Program-made: the position numbers and the translations under genes | Shown here: positions 1-11,486 of the stretch, one piece after another | How positions within the stretch are numbered: position 1 is the first letter of the stretch | Layout: each line of letters opens with the position of its first letter | The notes under the pieces: model-generated | What the model saw: only the letters and a program-made list of their open reading frames with translations | Databases searched by the model: none | Told to the model about the DNA's origin: nothing | NCBI GenBank assembly: GCA_008694505.1 | Contig: VZDJ01007753.1 | Span: 23,720,786-23,784,785, forward strand | From: Cyanoderma ruficeps | Lineage: Eukaryota; Chordata; Aves; Passeriformes; Timaliidae | Length of the DNA stretch: 64,000 nt | Direction of reading: 5' to 3'

Positions 1-1808
1 AGTGACTGGAAAAATCACAGATTCAGAATATAGATTCTATCGAAAGATACCATAAAAACATACGATTTCACAATTGTAGACGTGATCTGGAAAAAATTTA
101 AGCCACTTTCCAGAACTTGTGGTCAACTACACAAAGAACTTCATCAACAATAGCAATCGTATTTAATTTTTAAGTTAAGTGGATAGTTATGCAGAACTTG
201 GTTTAAAATTAATGAAAATTCTACTATAGCCAAAGGTGTGAGAGCCACAAATCAAAAGGTTAAGATAGGGCCAAAGCAAACTTAATAAGGTAAGACATAG
301 TATAGTTTAATATACATATTATTATGTAGAAATTTTAGAGGTAGTACTTTTTCTAAAGGCCTTTAAATCATAAAATCCAAACCATTTTTATGCCCCGATA
401 CAAAGACTATAAGTAGGAAGTCAAAAAGCACCAGTATCTGGTCTTCAACAAGTTGGATTTTTTTGTTCAAGGAAATTTGTTTCATTTTCATAGAATTATC
501 TTGCAAAGAGGACAATACACATTTGTTACAACAACAAAGGTCTGAAATGGTCCCCTTAATTGATGCCACCACAGTTCAAATGAAAGAGTTTAACTTTTTG
601 AAAGATTTTATATAACAATTTTTCAAGGGCAATTTTAAACAATGAAAGTCCAATCTTTTATGAAAATATTGCTTCATTCAATCTATCAATCAGATGAAAG
701 CTTCAGCTGTGAAAAAAATCCACATATGACACTGAAAGTTTAAGACAGATAAAATATTAGAGCTTAAAAAAGGTTAATAATGCAAATAAGGGCAGGTGAT
801 AACACCAATTCAAGCCATTTGAGTTCAGTAAAGTAATACACTTTCTAAATCCATTACAAAATCATTGAGTTTTCAGCGCTCAATATTAAATCCAGATCTT
901 GCAAGAAAGACTGCGATTTGATTGAACATATTGAGAAACATCCGTAGCCACACCAAATACAAATGAAATACGTGTCCATGACATGTTTTTGTCTACAGTT
1001 CCAGTTTCAGCTACAATCAACTGATTATTTAACTCTATCTGCTTCAGGCTTTCGTACTGAAAGAGCACTGAATTCCATTCAGAAAAATCTCTGCTTATCC
1101 ATCCATACTGGATGTTAGTTCTTTTTTTGAAGTGGCGAAGTTGATAGAAATTGTTTTAAAGATACTGGCAGCAAATGTAAGTGAGAGATATTTAAATATT
1201 ATCTGCCATATTGAATAATGACTTTGATCCATAGTGAGATAATCCTGGTATGTAATTTTATTCCTACAAAGAATTGCACCACTCTAGTCAGTACAGATGT
1301 AGAAGGGCCCACTTTTGAGCAAAAAAGAAGTGAAAATTCATGTTTGGAACTTTATTGGGAATCTAACACATTTTTTGTGTTTAAGAATCATAATCTGACT
1401 ATACCTCATGGGCATTACTTTAGCTTTGTAATGCCACTGCATTTCAAAGTCAAATAAACAATTTTTCACCCCAGAATTTAGGGGTTTATTTCATTAGTTC
1501 AGCTGTTGCTCTGGGGTGGGGGAAGTGAAAATGATGGAAGATTGCAGGAGAGAAAAAAAGAAGTCAATAGAAAGTCTTTTAAGATTGCAGTCATCTCTCT
1601 TTGAAAATTACATTTTGTGTCCTCAAAATACACTGATCCCTGGTGGAATCTGCTTACTTTAATTAGCAATTCCTTCTAATCAATCCAACCTAAATCTGTA
1701 CTGACCTAAATTAAAGGGGTACATCTCACACAATACCTCTGGGAGAACAGACGACATTGCAAACTCCATTTTACAAAATATTTGCAACAACTGCATTAAA
1801 AAATCTAC

Positions 1809-1853
1809 CAAAAAAAAAAAAAAACCAAACAAACCAGAAAACCAACAAAACAA
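1809..1853. repeat. A-rich low-complexity tract with CC interruptions
   Basis: A run of about 15 adenines passes into AAACC/AAACAAACC-like sequence. The same texture recurs at several other places in the window, on either strand. Confidence 0.8.
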
Positions 1854-3526
1854 CACTGTACAGAAAAAAACCTTTTTTACTTACTTACATATTATTGGTC
1901 TCTGAAGACCAGACAGAGTAACCTGGAAAAAAAATTACTGTGCAAGCCATAGTAACAAGCCATAGGGCAGTGTTAACTGCAGATAAAGAGAAAAAAAAAA
2001 AGGTAAGGTGGAAGCAATTCCAATGCTGAGAGAGTTCCTCTACTATTCTTTCCTTTCTGTCTCCCAAATCATGATCTTTCACATTTTGGTGCCAAAAATG
2101 CATGACAGCAAATACAACCTATCCAATAAACAATCCGTAGTTGCAGGGAATTCTTTTACTAAGGCCACAAACTTACAGAAGCTGTGAAGAAATGCGCTGG
2201 CTTTCCCACAGGCTATAAAGGTGATACTGTTCACCTGAGGTGTGGGAAAAATCACCAGTTACAGTCTATGTGGGGAAATGAAGATTATCAGAACTGTGGG
2301 ACTAGTTTCTGCGCAAGAAGGGACTGAAACTTTGGTTCTCTTCAGTTTTGAAAATATAAAATTATAAATAAATAATAAAATAAAAGAGTGCATATGACAG
2401 AGGTCTGTGGAATGACAAAAAGTCACAGATAAAATGAATAGGAATGATTATTCCCTGTTTCCCATAGTGTAAAAACTATGAAATGCCAAACTTAATATGC
2501 TATCATTGAAACAAAGTGTTACAGTGTTAAAGGGGAATACAATTGGGACAGTATTAGTTATACAAGAAAAAGGTTAAAAAACCAAATTTTATTTTCCAGA
2601 TAAATATTTGGTTTGCTTTTCATTTTGTATTAAGAAGCTTTCAAAACTATCTGTCATATTTTAGATATTAAGTTAAATAGAACATTATGTACATAAAGCA
2701 TATTTTCTGTAGCTGTGACACTTTCCTCTGTGTAGATATTGACTCTGTCATGGAAGTCTTAGACAGTCATATGAAGTGCACACACAAACAGAAAAATACT
2801 TATGTAATTGAGTCAATTCACCTACATCAAGGAGCACACTGAAGGTATGACACTTAGATTGAAATTCAGAGTGTTTAATCCCCTACAAGATGAGAGTATT
2901 TGGTGTCGGTTTTTATCTGTTTATGTAGGTGAAAGGATGTTTACACAACAGAATTATGAACAGTGTGAGATTGCTCACATCTAAGACTGTGTTTTGGAAT
3001 CATTTCTACTCAAGAGCTGAATAAAGTAGAAGAGCAATATATTATGAATCTTTGGTAAGCTGTTAATGCAGCTGCTTATTTTATAATGAGAAAGAAAATG
3101 CCAGATAAGCTGTATTTAAAGTTTTTAACTTGGGGAGGTCAATATCTGATTCTGTACTTTCAGAGAGTGATGATCTGGTAAAATTTCAGCAATCTTGGCA
3201 TAAATTATATTATACGCGATTCACATAAATTACTATTAATATATTTGCTGAGTTTCTTGCAATTTGTCAAAAGCTATTTCCATTTATACTTTAAATACTG
3301 TGCAAAAGAGATATGATTAAAATAGTCATTTAGTCTCTATATGAGTGAGTAAATTTCAATTACCTTTCTTTCTACTGCTGCATAATCAGAGATCTTGCTC
3401 TTAAAAGAATGTTTCCTTTTCAACCTCTCCTTGTTATCTTGTATGAATGAAACAATTCTTTTTTCATTCTTCATAGAATAAAGTGAACTCTTATACATTA
3501 TTTTTGTAAATTTTATTATGTTAAAA

Positions 3527-3564
3527 ATAGGATTTATCTGAAAATATAGGATTTATCTGAAAGT
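3527..3564. repeat. 19-bp tandem duplication
   Basis: Two copies of ATAGGATTTATCTGAAA lie at a 19-bp offset (3527 and 3546). This is a small local duplication with no sign of function. Confidence 0.75.
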
Positions 3565-6500
3565 CCTATAATTGAATAATAAATTATGCAATAATTTTGC
3601 AAGCAGGAAGGAAAATCTATATCTCTAACTGAGTTATGATAAACACATGAGAAACAGAGAACAAGGTATTAAAGGTAGTATATACAGAGAGGGGAAGAAG
3701 GATACAGGTAACAAATGGAATATAAATGTAAAAAGGAAGAAATTATACTAGAAATACTCATACATATTTTATAGAAAGGAATAAGATATGCTATTCAGTA
3801 ATTCCAGAGATGCATTTGAGATGTTACGGGACAGAATTAATCAATGTGGCATCCATGAATACAGAAGAACTGTGTAATAGGTCTTAGGAAAAGATTTAAT
3901 ACTGCTTTTATACTGGTTTATATAAAGATGCAAGAATATTAATGTTCTCTAGCTACATGTTCTTACTATTGGACTAGGTCTGACAGCCTGAACAAAAGTG
4001 GCTAGAAATCACATTCTGCTAAACCAGTGCCATTGGCCTCACCGGCCTCAGTGTCTCACGACAACTGAGTTTCGGTAAATATGCCAGAGGACACAAAAGA
4101 CACTGTTAGAGCACTGGAAACAAAAGTCTTTAGATTTTAGGTTTTTCATTACCTTTTGAAGAAGGACCATGAACAAACTAGCATGTATATTTGTAAGATT
4201 AGACAAGAAATATTGCATTCCTTCCCTAAATGTACATATGTCAGAGCTGGTGTACGTGACTGTTCTATCTCTATTCTCGTATACATGACCCCTGAATTAA
4301 GTGACCAATATCATGCTATGTTGATAACTACTTTTTTCCTTTTCTGTTCAGTATAATGGAAGTGAAAAGGTGAGACGCAGATGATTTCATTCTGAAAAGC
4401 ACTACTCTCACAGTGTTTATGCTATCTTCTTGTTCCTTTTCTTTGTCCAATATAAACAAGAACATGGGCTGCGTTAAATGGAAGATTTTGCTACATCTTT
4501 TGATTCATGTTGACCATCAAGTATTATGCATAAAATCTAATTAGTTTGTTGATTTCATTCACTGTCTTTGGAAAAAATGTTTCATTACTATGCTAATAGA
4601 AATAGCTCTTGTTTCCACACAGTCCTGATAGAATGCAATATGAACACACTAAAAGCCAAATTCCTTCCTAATTTATAGCCTGTGCCATAAAGTGTTGGCT
4701 AAAGGCTAAAAAACCTCCATTATCCAAGTCTCTGAAGTTGTACTACAGAATCTGGCTATTGGTGGCTCTGTAGTGGTTTAAAACTCAGCTCTCTAGACTA
4801 GCATAAAACAGTATATAATACAAAACCCCTAATTTTTATGCATTAGATTCTAGAAAATAAATTATGCTTTGAAATATTGTATTACAGGTGACTGGTAAAT
4901 AAAGAATGTATTTTTTAAATCTTAAAAATTTCTAAGAATTTCTAAGTGCAGATGAGTTGGTACAATTTGTGTAATATTGTGCCATTTTTTCATTTACACT
5001 GTATCTTACATGAAAAAGTGACTAAATGGACAAAAACAACACCTGGAAATTATTTGGTGTGGTTCCAGAAAAGCAAAATACCACGTCTCTTTCATATAAA
5101 GTGTGAATAAAAAAGTGCAGTGAAAAGGAACCATGAGCTTGTGTAGGCAGATTTCATAGTCATGCACATTGCAGTGCCAACAGCTAAAGCACAGCCTCTA
5201 TTTGCTTTTGCCATCGCACTGGTGTGAGTCTTTCAGTAATAACCTTTCCACCTAGCAAAACTTGTTTTTCTTTAGCTATCAGCAGTCAACCCAGCTGTCA
5301 TCCATAACGTTTCTGTTAATGTGTGCTGCTTTAATACCTTAGGACTAGATTTTTAGGGGTTGAAAAGTTAGTTGGAATCTTGCTTGAACAACCAGTAAAT
5401 GGATTTGTGTTACTGAGTGAAATAAAAAACTTATTAACCTAAAATTCAACTATCTTTCTTATATGGCTTAATTAAAAAAAATACTTTTAGGCATGTTTGA
5501 AGTATGATTATTTACCACTGTTCAAGAAACAAACAATATAAACTCAGCACACTTAACTGCATTCATCCCAGTCCTGTGATCAACTCATTGTTATGTTTAA
5601 GATGAGCTATTTCATTTCCTGAGGCCTTCTCCCCAGGGATCCTCCTTCCTAAGCCATTTTCTTAGAGCTATGCATGTATTTTGAAAAGAAATCTGCTGGG
5701 ATAAGAGCTGAGAAGATGAAATACAAGGCAGGGGATCAGAAAGTGTGAGCATGCAGAAGAAAATAAAAGACAGGAGCAAAAGGGGATAAATAAAACTGTT
5801 GGATGAAAGAAAACAAGAAAGCACATGGCTACAGGCTAAAAGAGAAATTTCTTTGCCAACTCAAAACCCTGAGGCTGTTTACAGGATACGAATATAAGAT
5901 GTATTGCTCTTGGAATGGAAAAGATAATTTATTGAATTCTGAATATTCCAACACATTATTTATTTTATTCTCCATTACTTAAATTTTCATACCTTGTGGA
6001 AGTGGAGCTTTCACTGGTTACTTTCATCTAAGATAAACATAATTTTAATAATTTTATTTCTTCTGAAATGACAGATGTTATTTTTTTTAAGTTATAGAAA
6101 GGACATGCGCTAAAACCAGATGTTCATCGAAACACTTAAACTTCCTAGTTCTGAGAGTCTTGGCAACAATGAATTATATCTCCTTCAAAACTGATGTAAC
6201 ACACATGACAAATGCCAAACCTACTGGAAACTGCAGCGGAAGTACCAAATTATTTATTTTTCAGAATACAAGCCTAAAAATTTCAGCCAGCATTCTCTGT
6301 TCAGTACTCACAGTAACACACTGATCTAATCTAAAAACTTGCTGTTTATATTTTGGATCATCAATTAAAAAAAATTCCTTACCACTTGTTAAGGAACAAG
6401 TAGTGCTAAAATGATCTTATCCTTACGTTCTGATAAAAAGGAACCTAACATAGTTACAGTGCTGGAATGCTGGAGTTCTAATAAGCAGCTACTCTGTTAC

Positions 6501-9032
6501 ACTCATGTAATGCTTGCTGGCCTCTGGAACAGATTTTTGTTGCTAAGAATGAAAAGCTGGCTTAGGAAGCTCTGAGGGTTCCACCAAAGGCAAAATAAGA
6601 ACAGAGGTATCTATACTACACCATGTCTCCTGTAAAGGAACATTATTTGCACTGCCCTAATTCTAAAAGATTTTTTAAGACTGTCCTTGGGTTTGCACCA
6701 GAGGAAATATAATTTTCTTTCCAAACTCATTATGACTTTTTCTTAATATTGTGTGTATTGGTCAATCACATTTAGACCATCTTTGGGGAAATTTTTGGAA
6801 TGGTTTGAGATGGAAATTGTTAGGGTTATAAAAATCACAATATGTGCTAATCTCAGGGTGGATACTGCAGCACAGCCTTGACTAATCAAAAAAAACCAAT
6901 CTTTATTTCAGAAAAATTCATGTTTGACAAATAGATCATCATTAGTCCACCAAGGGTCCAGGGGATGTCCTACATGGACTCCAGCTGCCACTGCTGAAGT
7001 GCAAGGGCCACCAGCAAGCTCTGTGTCCTAACTGCCAGTTCCCTACTGCTACCTGTGGTGCTCCAGAGAGAATCAAATGGCACCTGTCTTCAGGCAGATA
7101 TATCATGCCACACTCTGCTTTTCCACCACAGGGAAAAAACAGGACACGAAGCCCAAACATCTGAATGTGGATGAAATGGGAATGTGACAGAGTGAACTCT
7201 GGACTGCGCTAAAGAGAAAGCTGCTACCAAGTGGGAAAGGTCTTCAGATCAGAGGACCTGGACTCTCCTAAAATCTACTTTTCTATTTACCACTGATAGC
7301 AAATGGAAACAATCATCTATTTCCATCAGCCCACTGGACTCAATGAGCAAAGTAAATAATAAATAGAAAAAAAAAAGTAGTTTTGTAAGGACAGTGCTGA
7401 GTGGATAATTCTGGGTCCACCATGAAGGGAGGTGTGCATATGGGCCCTTCCCCAGGAAGTTTCCCAGGTATCTCTCTGCATATGGAAAGTGAACAAACTG
7501 ACACCTCGGCTGATCATCTCACCTCAGATAAGTCAGTCTAGCACTAGATACAGCATTTACAGAGCAATAAACCTCTCAAAGGAAAATATAATATCATAAC
7601 AGTAGAGAACTGTCAGCCTCCAGAAAAGAAGTTCTGTATAGCATTGGGTAAATGCATAACAATTCATTACATATTTTGTTTTTTTCTTTGAAAATCCATT
7701 TGACACTAGTGTGTAACATAAAAGACAAAGAAAGCAAACATATTTCTCTTCTGTATATTTTTCAATTGTTCTTTAGACTGAGGTAGAAAGTGAAAAACTT
7801 CAAAGGATTTCTTGAAATATATGTAAGTTGACCTGGACTAGAAGTATTGAACATATCCAAGTTAGTACTTTTCCTGGAAGAGATTCTAAACCAATTTTCT
7901 GTTTTATACCCACCATTTCAGCAAGACAATTCCTGACAAGCAATTACTTTTTATTTTATTGTTTGCCTAAGAGTAGCATCATAAACTAGGTATATAGCAG
8001 AACTAACATTATTTCTTTTAGTTACAGGCTTTCTTTAATAGTCTATAGACTATAGTCCCAGTCTTGAAATAAATACAGCATTCCAGAACACAACTTTGCT
8101 GAATTACATGTTGTATTCAATCTTTTTTAAAATTTGTAAACTCCCATTTATATCTAGAAATGCAGTTATTACCAAAATTAAATTAAAAAAAACCAAACCC
8201 AAAACATTTTGGATGCTTATAAGACGTAAATTGTCACATTTAGAGAGGCTAATGCTTCTCTAATTTCCCCTTGAGAAATGTTTCCCATTACAATGTGAAA
8301 TTGCCCACATAACCAGGCTTAGCTTTAAACTTAAATGGCTCAGAGATGACAGTCACCTTTTGAACAAGAGGAACCCAAAGGCAAGATTTAGCCATTATAA
8401 ATTCATGTTATATTTTACTGAAACTAAGAGTTCTGCATCAAAGATTGATGTATTGAAACATTACATCTACACAGGGCAATTGCCATGGTCAGAAACTTTA
8501 AGATGCCATTCTGCAATACATAGATTTATTGATGAGGTAATTCCTATATGGGGAATTCCTGGGATTTGATGAAAATTATAAAGCAGCCAAGTGAATTTGA
8601 ATATGAAATAGCTCTTTACCACCCTTGTAGACTTGACTTCTTGGAAAAGATTTTTACTCTAAAGAATATGTGAGGTCAATGACATCTTGATAATTTCTAT
8701 CAACAAAGTGGAATAGAGACACTATTTTTTATTTAAAAGGCAGAGAGATCCTTTTGCAAAAATAGATTTGATTTTTTCTGATTTTGCTATGCAAAGAAAT
8801 GTCCAAGAAAATTAAAGTATTTTAAGAATGCCATTAATTCAGCTCAACAGAGGTCTAAATATATAGCCTATACTGCAACATTTCAGGGCTGAGAGGAAAA
8901 GTCAAAATTGTTTTAGTGTCAAAGATCTGGGCCTTAGTATTTCCTATTTTTACAGATTTTATTGAATATATTCATTTTTCCTGAATTACACTGTCCTTCA
9001 AGCCTCAATCTTGATGTTACTTCAAATTTAAT

Positions 9033-9491
9033 GTGTCCAAAGAAGGGTGACAAAGGTGTTGAATGGTCTAGAAAATGTATCTTATGTGGAGTATCTGAGG
9101 CAACTGTGATTGTTTAGTCTGGAGGACAGGCGGCTCAAGGGAGAGCTCATTGCTCTCTTCAGGAAAGGAGAAATTCCTGAAAGAAAACTGTAGTGAGGTG
9201 GAGGTTGCTCTCTTCTGCCATGTCTCGAGTGAAAAGATGCAACGAAATGTCCTTAAATTTCAGCAGGGGAAGTTCAGATTAAACATTAGAAAAAAAAAAT
9301 TACTGAAAGAGTGGTTAGGCATTCAAATAAGCTGTTCCTGGAGCTGGTGGTCACTGTCTCTGGCAGCATTTAAGAGGCACCTGGATGTGGCACTTGGGCA
9401 TACGGTTTAGGGGCGATTTGAGTGGTGCTAAGCTGTCAATTGGACTAGATGATCTTGAAGGTCTCTCCCAGCCTTTGTGATTCTGTGGTTC
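9033..9491 (+). mobile_element. CR1 LINE, 5'-truncated 3' end
   Basis: The segment follows the 3' end of avian CR1 retrotransposons: the 'gtccaaagaagggtgacaaa' region, a 'cagattaaacattagaaaa' block, then the diagnostic tail 'ggactagatgatcttgaag' leading to GTGATTCTGTGGTTC. CR1 elements are non-LTR retrotransposons that truncate at their 5' end on insertion and finish in a short octamer-like repeat, not poly(A). Only the last part of ORF2 and the 3' UTR remain and no usable frame survives. The small open frame inside (9150-9410) is a by-product of the relic. It lies about 70 bp upstream of a minus-strand LTR. Confidence 0.9.
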
Positions 9492-9563
9492 AAAAAGTCC
9501 AGCAGTCCAGCTCTTAAGGTGCATGAGGATTGACTGAAGGTTCAAAGACAGAAGACTAAGACA

Positions 9564-10079
9564 TATAGAAACGTGCTTGGAGCTGCTTCACCGGCTAGCT
9601 CGCTCCCTGGCTCCTATATAAGAGAGGCTTGGTGGGTCTGAAGCGTGGTCGAAGGTGTGGAAGAAAGAGTGGACTCTCATTTGGGTTTCACCTGTTTTTA
9701 TTCCTCCTGGTTACCTCTCATGTGCAGATGGACAGAGCAGAGAGGGCGAGCGGACGGGAGCCCCAGAGCGAGAGCGCCGGCAGCCCCTCTGTCCTCACCT
9801 TAAGTACAGGGGCCTACCTTGGGCAGGGCAGAACTTGGAGCCAATCCCAGGGGAGGGGGGGTGTGACCCAGAATGGAGAAACTTAACACAACAATGAAAT
9901 TGTTTGCCAAATCCTTGGGCTTTTTCCCCAGAATCTTCCAGATCTTACAAGGTGATTGACAAGGTCTAACACAAGGGAAACACCATCAGGGGTTTGGGAT
10001 AGGGGGGTAGGAACAAACCATTACAAATATATAACAAAATATACAGAACATTAGAAAACTCAGATTACACACTCCAACA
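9564..10079 (-). mobile_element. Solo LTR, ERVK-like, minus strand
   Basis: The 516-bp block is flanked by a 6-bp direct repeat AAGACA (9558-9563 and 10080-10085), the target duplication size typical of class II (ERVK-like) elements. On the minus strand it begins TGTTGGAGTGTG. A TATA-like TACTTAAG reads at 9799-9806 and an AATAAA signal at 9697-9702, giving a plausible U3-R-U5 order with about 130 bp of U5. The U5 end reads TATA instead of the expected CA, so the terminal dinucleotide appears mutated. A CpG-rich stretch at about 9740-9790 supports a foreign insert in AT-rich DNA. The overlapping open frames at 9629-9897 are artefacts of this GC-rich part. Family assignment is by structure only. 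Confidence 0.65.
9697..9702 (-). promoter_or_regulatory. LTR poly(A) signal
   Basis: AATAAA on the minus strand inside the 9564-10079 LTR, about 100 bp downstream of its TATA-like element; the expected position at the R/U5 boundary. Confidence 0.6.
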
Positions 10080-10085
10080 AAGACA

Positions 10086-11110
10086 TTAATTTTCACAAAA
10101 TTAATCACATTCTCACTCAAAATGTTGTTCTCTTTATATTAATTGAATGATACATTAACTTAACCAAAGCAAAAATTAGCAGTTTCATCTTGGTGACTTT
10201 GTGGAGTGAACCCTCACAATCCATCAAAACAGACTAAGATTTTGAGAAGATTATGTACTGTTATCTATTACCCAATACAAATGTTTTTCTCACTTGCTTT
10301 TGTTTTTGCTATAAGGCATATAAATGATGAATTACACATTTTCTTTTTGTAAAGAAAATATAACACTAAAACAAGTATTGGAGATGTCAAATCAGCATTG
10401 CAAATGTTGGAAAAATAAGATGACTAGTCTCTGAAACTTCATTAAAAATAAAAGGAGATTTTCAACTATCAATTTCCTCTTTAAAATTTTATCACTACTG
10501 TCTAAAATTCAATTTGAATTTTAATTTTATTTTCAAGTTGAGATAATTTAGTCTATTGAGAATGTATCTTTGGGGCACTACAGGTTTTCCTCAGTAACTG
10601 CATATCTCATTCCTGCTGGCTTCTAGCAAAGAGCAAAGGGGAGGAGTAAAGTTAAATTACCATTGAAAGTCTATCTGATGACAAGTGATATTATAAATCT
10701 TATTAAAGATTTAGTAGTATGACACTGATACTCTCAAAAGGTTTTTTCAGGTGTCAGATCATATATTGAAGCATTGCTGTTGTTGTAATTAGGACAGAAA
10801 TAATTCAATTGCTAGAGAAGCAAACAAGCTTCTCAGGTCCATACATAAAGCAGATTCTTTTCCTGTTTCAGTGAACACCTGACACACCACCCCACCTTAC
10901 CAGAAACAGTGACACACACGACCATGACTTACTTTAGGACAAAAAAAGGGCATATCAAGTGCATTCAAGTGTCTGAGCCCCTGACTCACTCCCCTCATGG
11001 AATGGGGCAGAAAATGTATGAAAAATCTTGGGTTGAGATAAAGAAGGATTAACAGATAAAGCAAAAACCATGCATGCCAACAAAGTTAAACAAGGAATTC
11101 ATTCACCCCT
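10086..11110. other. AT-rich spacer, nothing recognised
   Basis: Unique-looking AT-rich sequence between the minus-strand LTR and the ERVL-type fragment. No gene or repeat was seen. Confidence 0.55.
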
Positions 11111-11486
11111 TTGCATGGGCAGGCAGGTGTTCAGACATCCCCAGTAAAGCAGGGCTTCAACATGGCTGACAGTCACCTGGGAAAACAAACACCAAACATG
11201 CATCCCTTCCTACTCCTTCCCCAGCTTTCCATGCCATTACAAGATATTGTACAGAATATATCTTTCATCAGTTGGGGCCAGCTGTCCCAGGTGTGCCTCC
11301 TCCCAACTTCTTTTTCACTCCCAGCCTCCTTGCTGGTAGAGTGGTGCAAAGAGCAAGAAGGTCTTTGTGTAAGCCCTGCACAGCAGGAACGACAATATCA
11401 CTGAATTGTCAATGCTCTTTTCAGCACAAATGTAAAATATGGCCTCACACTACTCACTGTGAAGAAAATTAACCCTATCCACCAGT
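11111..11486 (+). mobile_element. Isolated ERVL-type internal fragment
   Basis: The block from 'cagttggggccagctgtccc' (near 11270) through 'gaagaaaattaaccctatcc' (near 11465) follows a sequence I recall as a common avian ERVL-associated region, also containing the 'ctcccaacttctttttcac' and 'cttttcagcacaaatgtaaa' segments. It is decayed, carries no open frame of ERV type, and neither an LTR nor target duplication was found beside it. The overlapping short open frames (11111-11404, 11272-11472) are incidental. The similarity is from memory, so the class assignment is tentative. It could instead be part of another avian LTR element. Confidence 0.5.

Larger units (their letters stand above)
1..9032. 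other. AT-rich unique non-coding DNA
   Basis: No coding region, RNA gene or recognisable mobile element was found here. Open frames are all under 75 codons, unsupported by any domain, and compatible with chance in AT-rich DNA. Small items are an A-rich tract with interspersed CC at 1809-1853, a 19-bp direct duplication at 3527-3564, a similar A/CC tract at 8185-8204, and a somewhat more GC-rich patch at about 6940-7520 that I could not assign to any repeat family. Confidence 0.6.

Noticed and set aside
9629..9897. Two overlapping plus-strand frames of 80-85 codons
   Set aside because: Inside a minus-strand LTR; high GC content, no protein family match.
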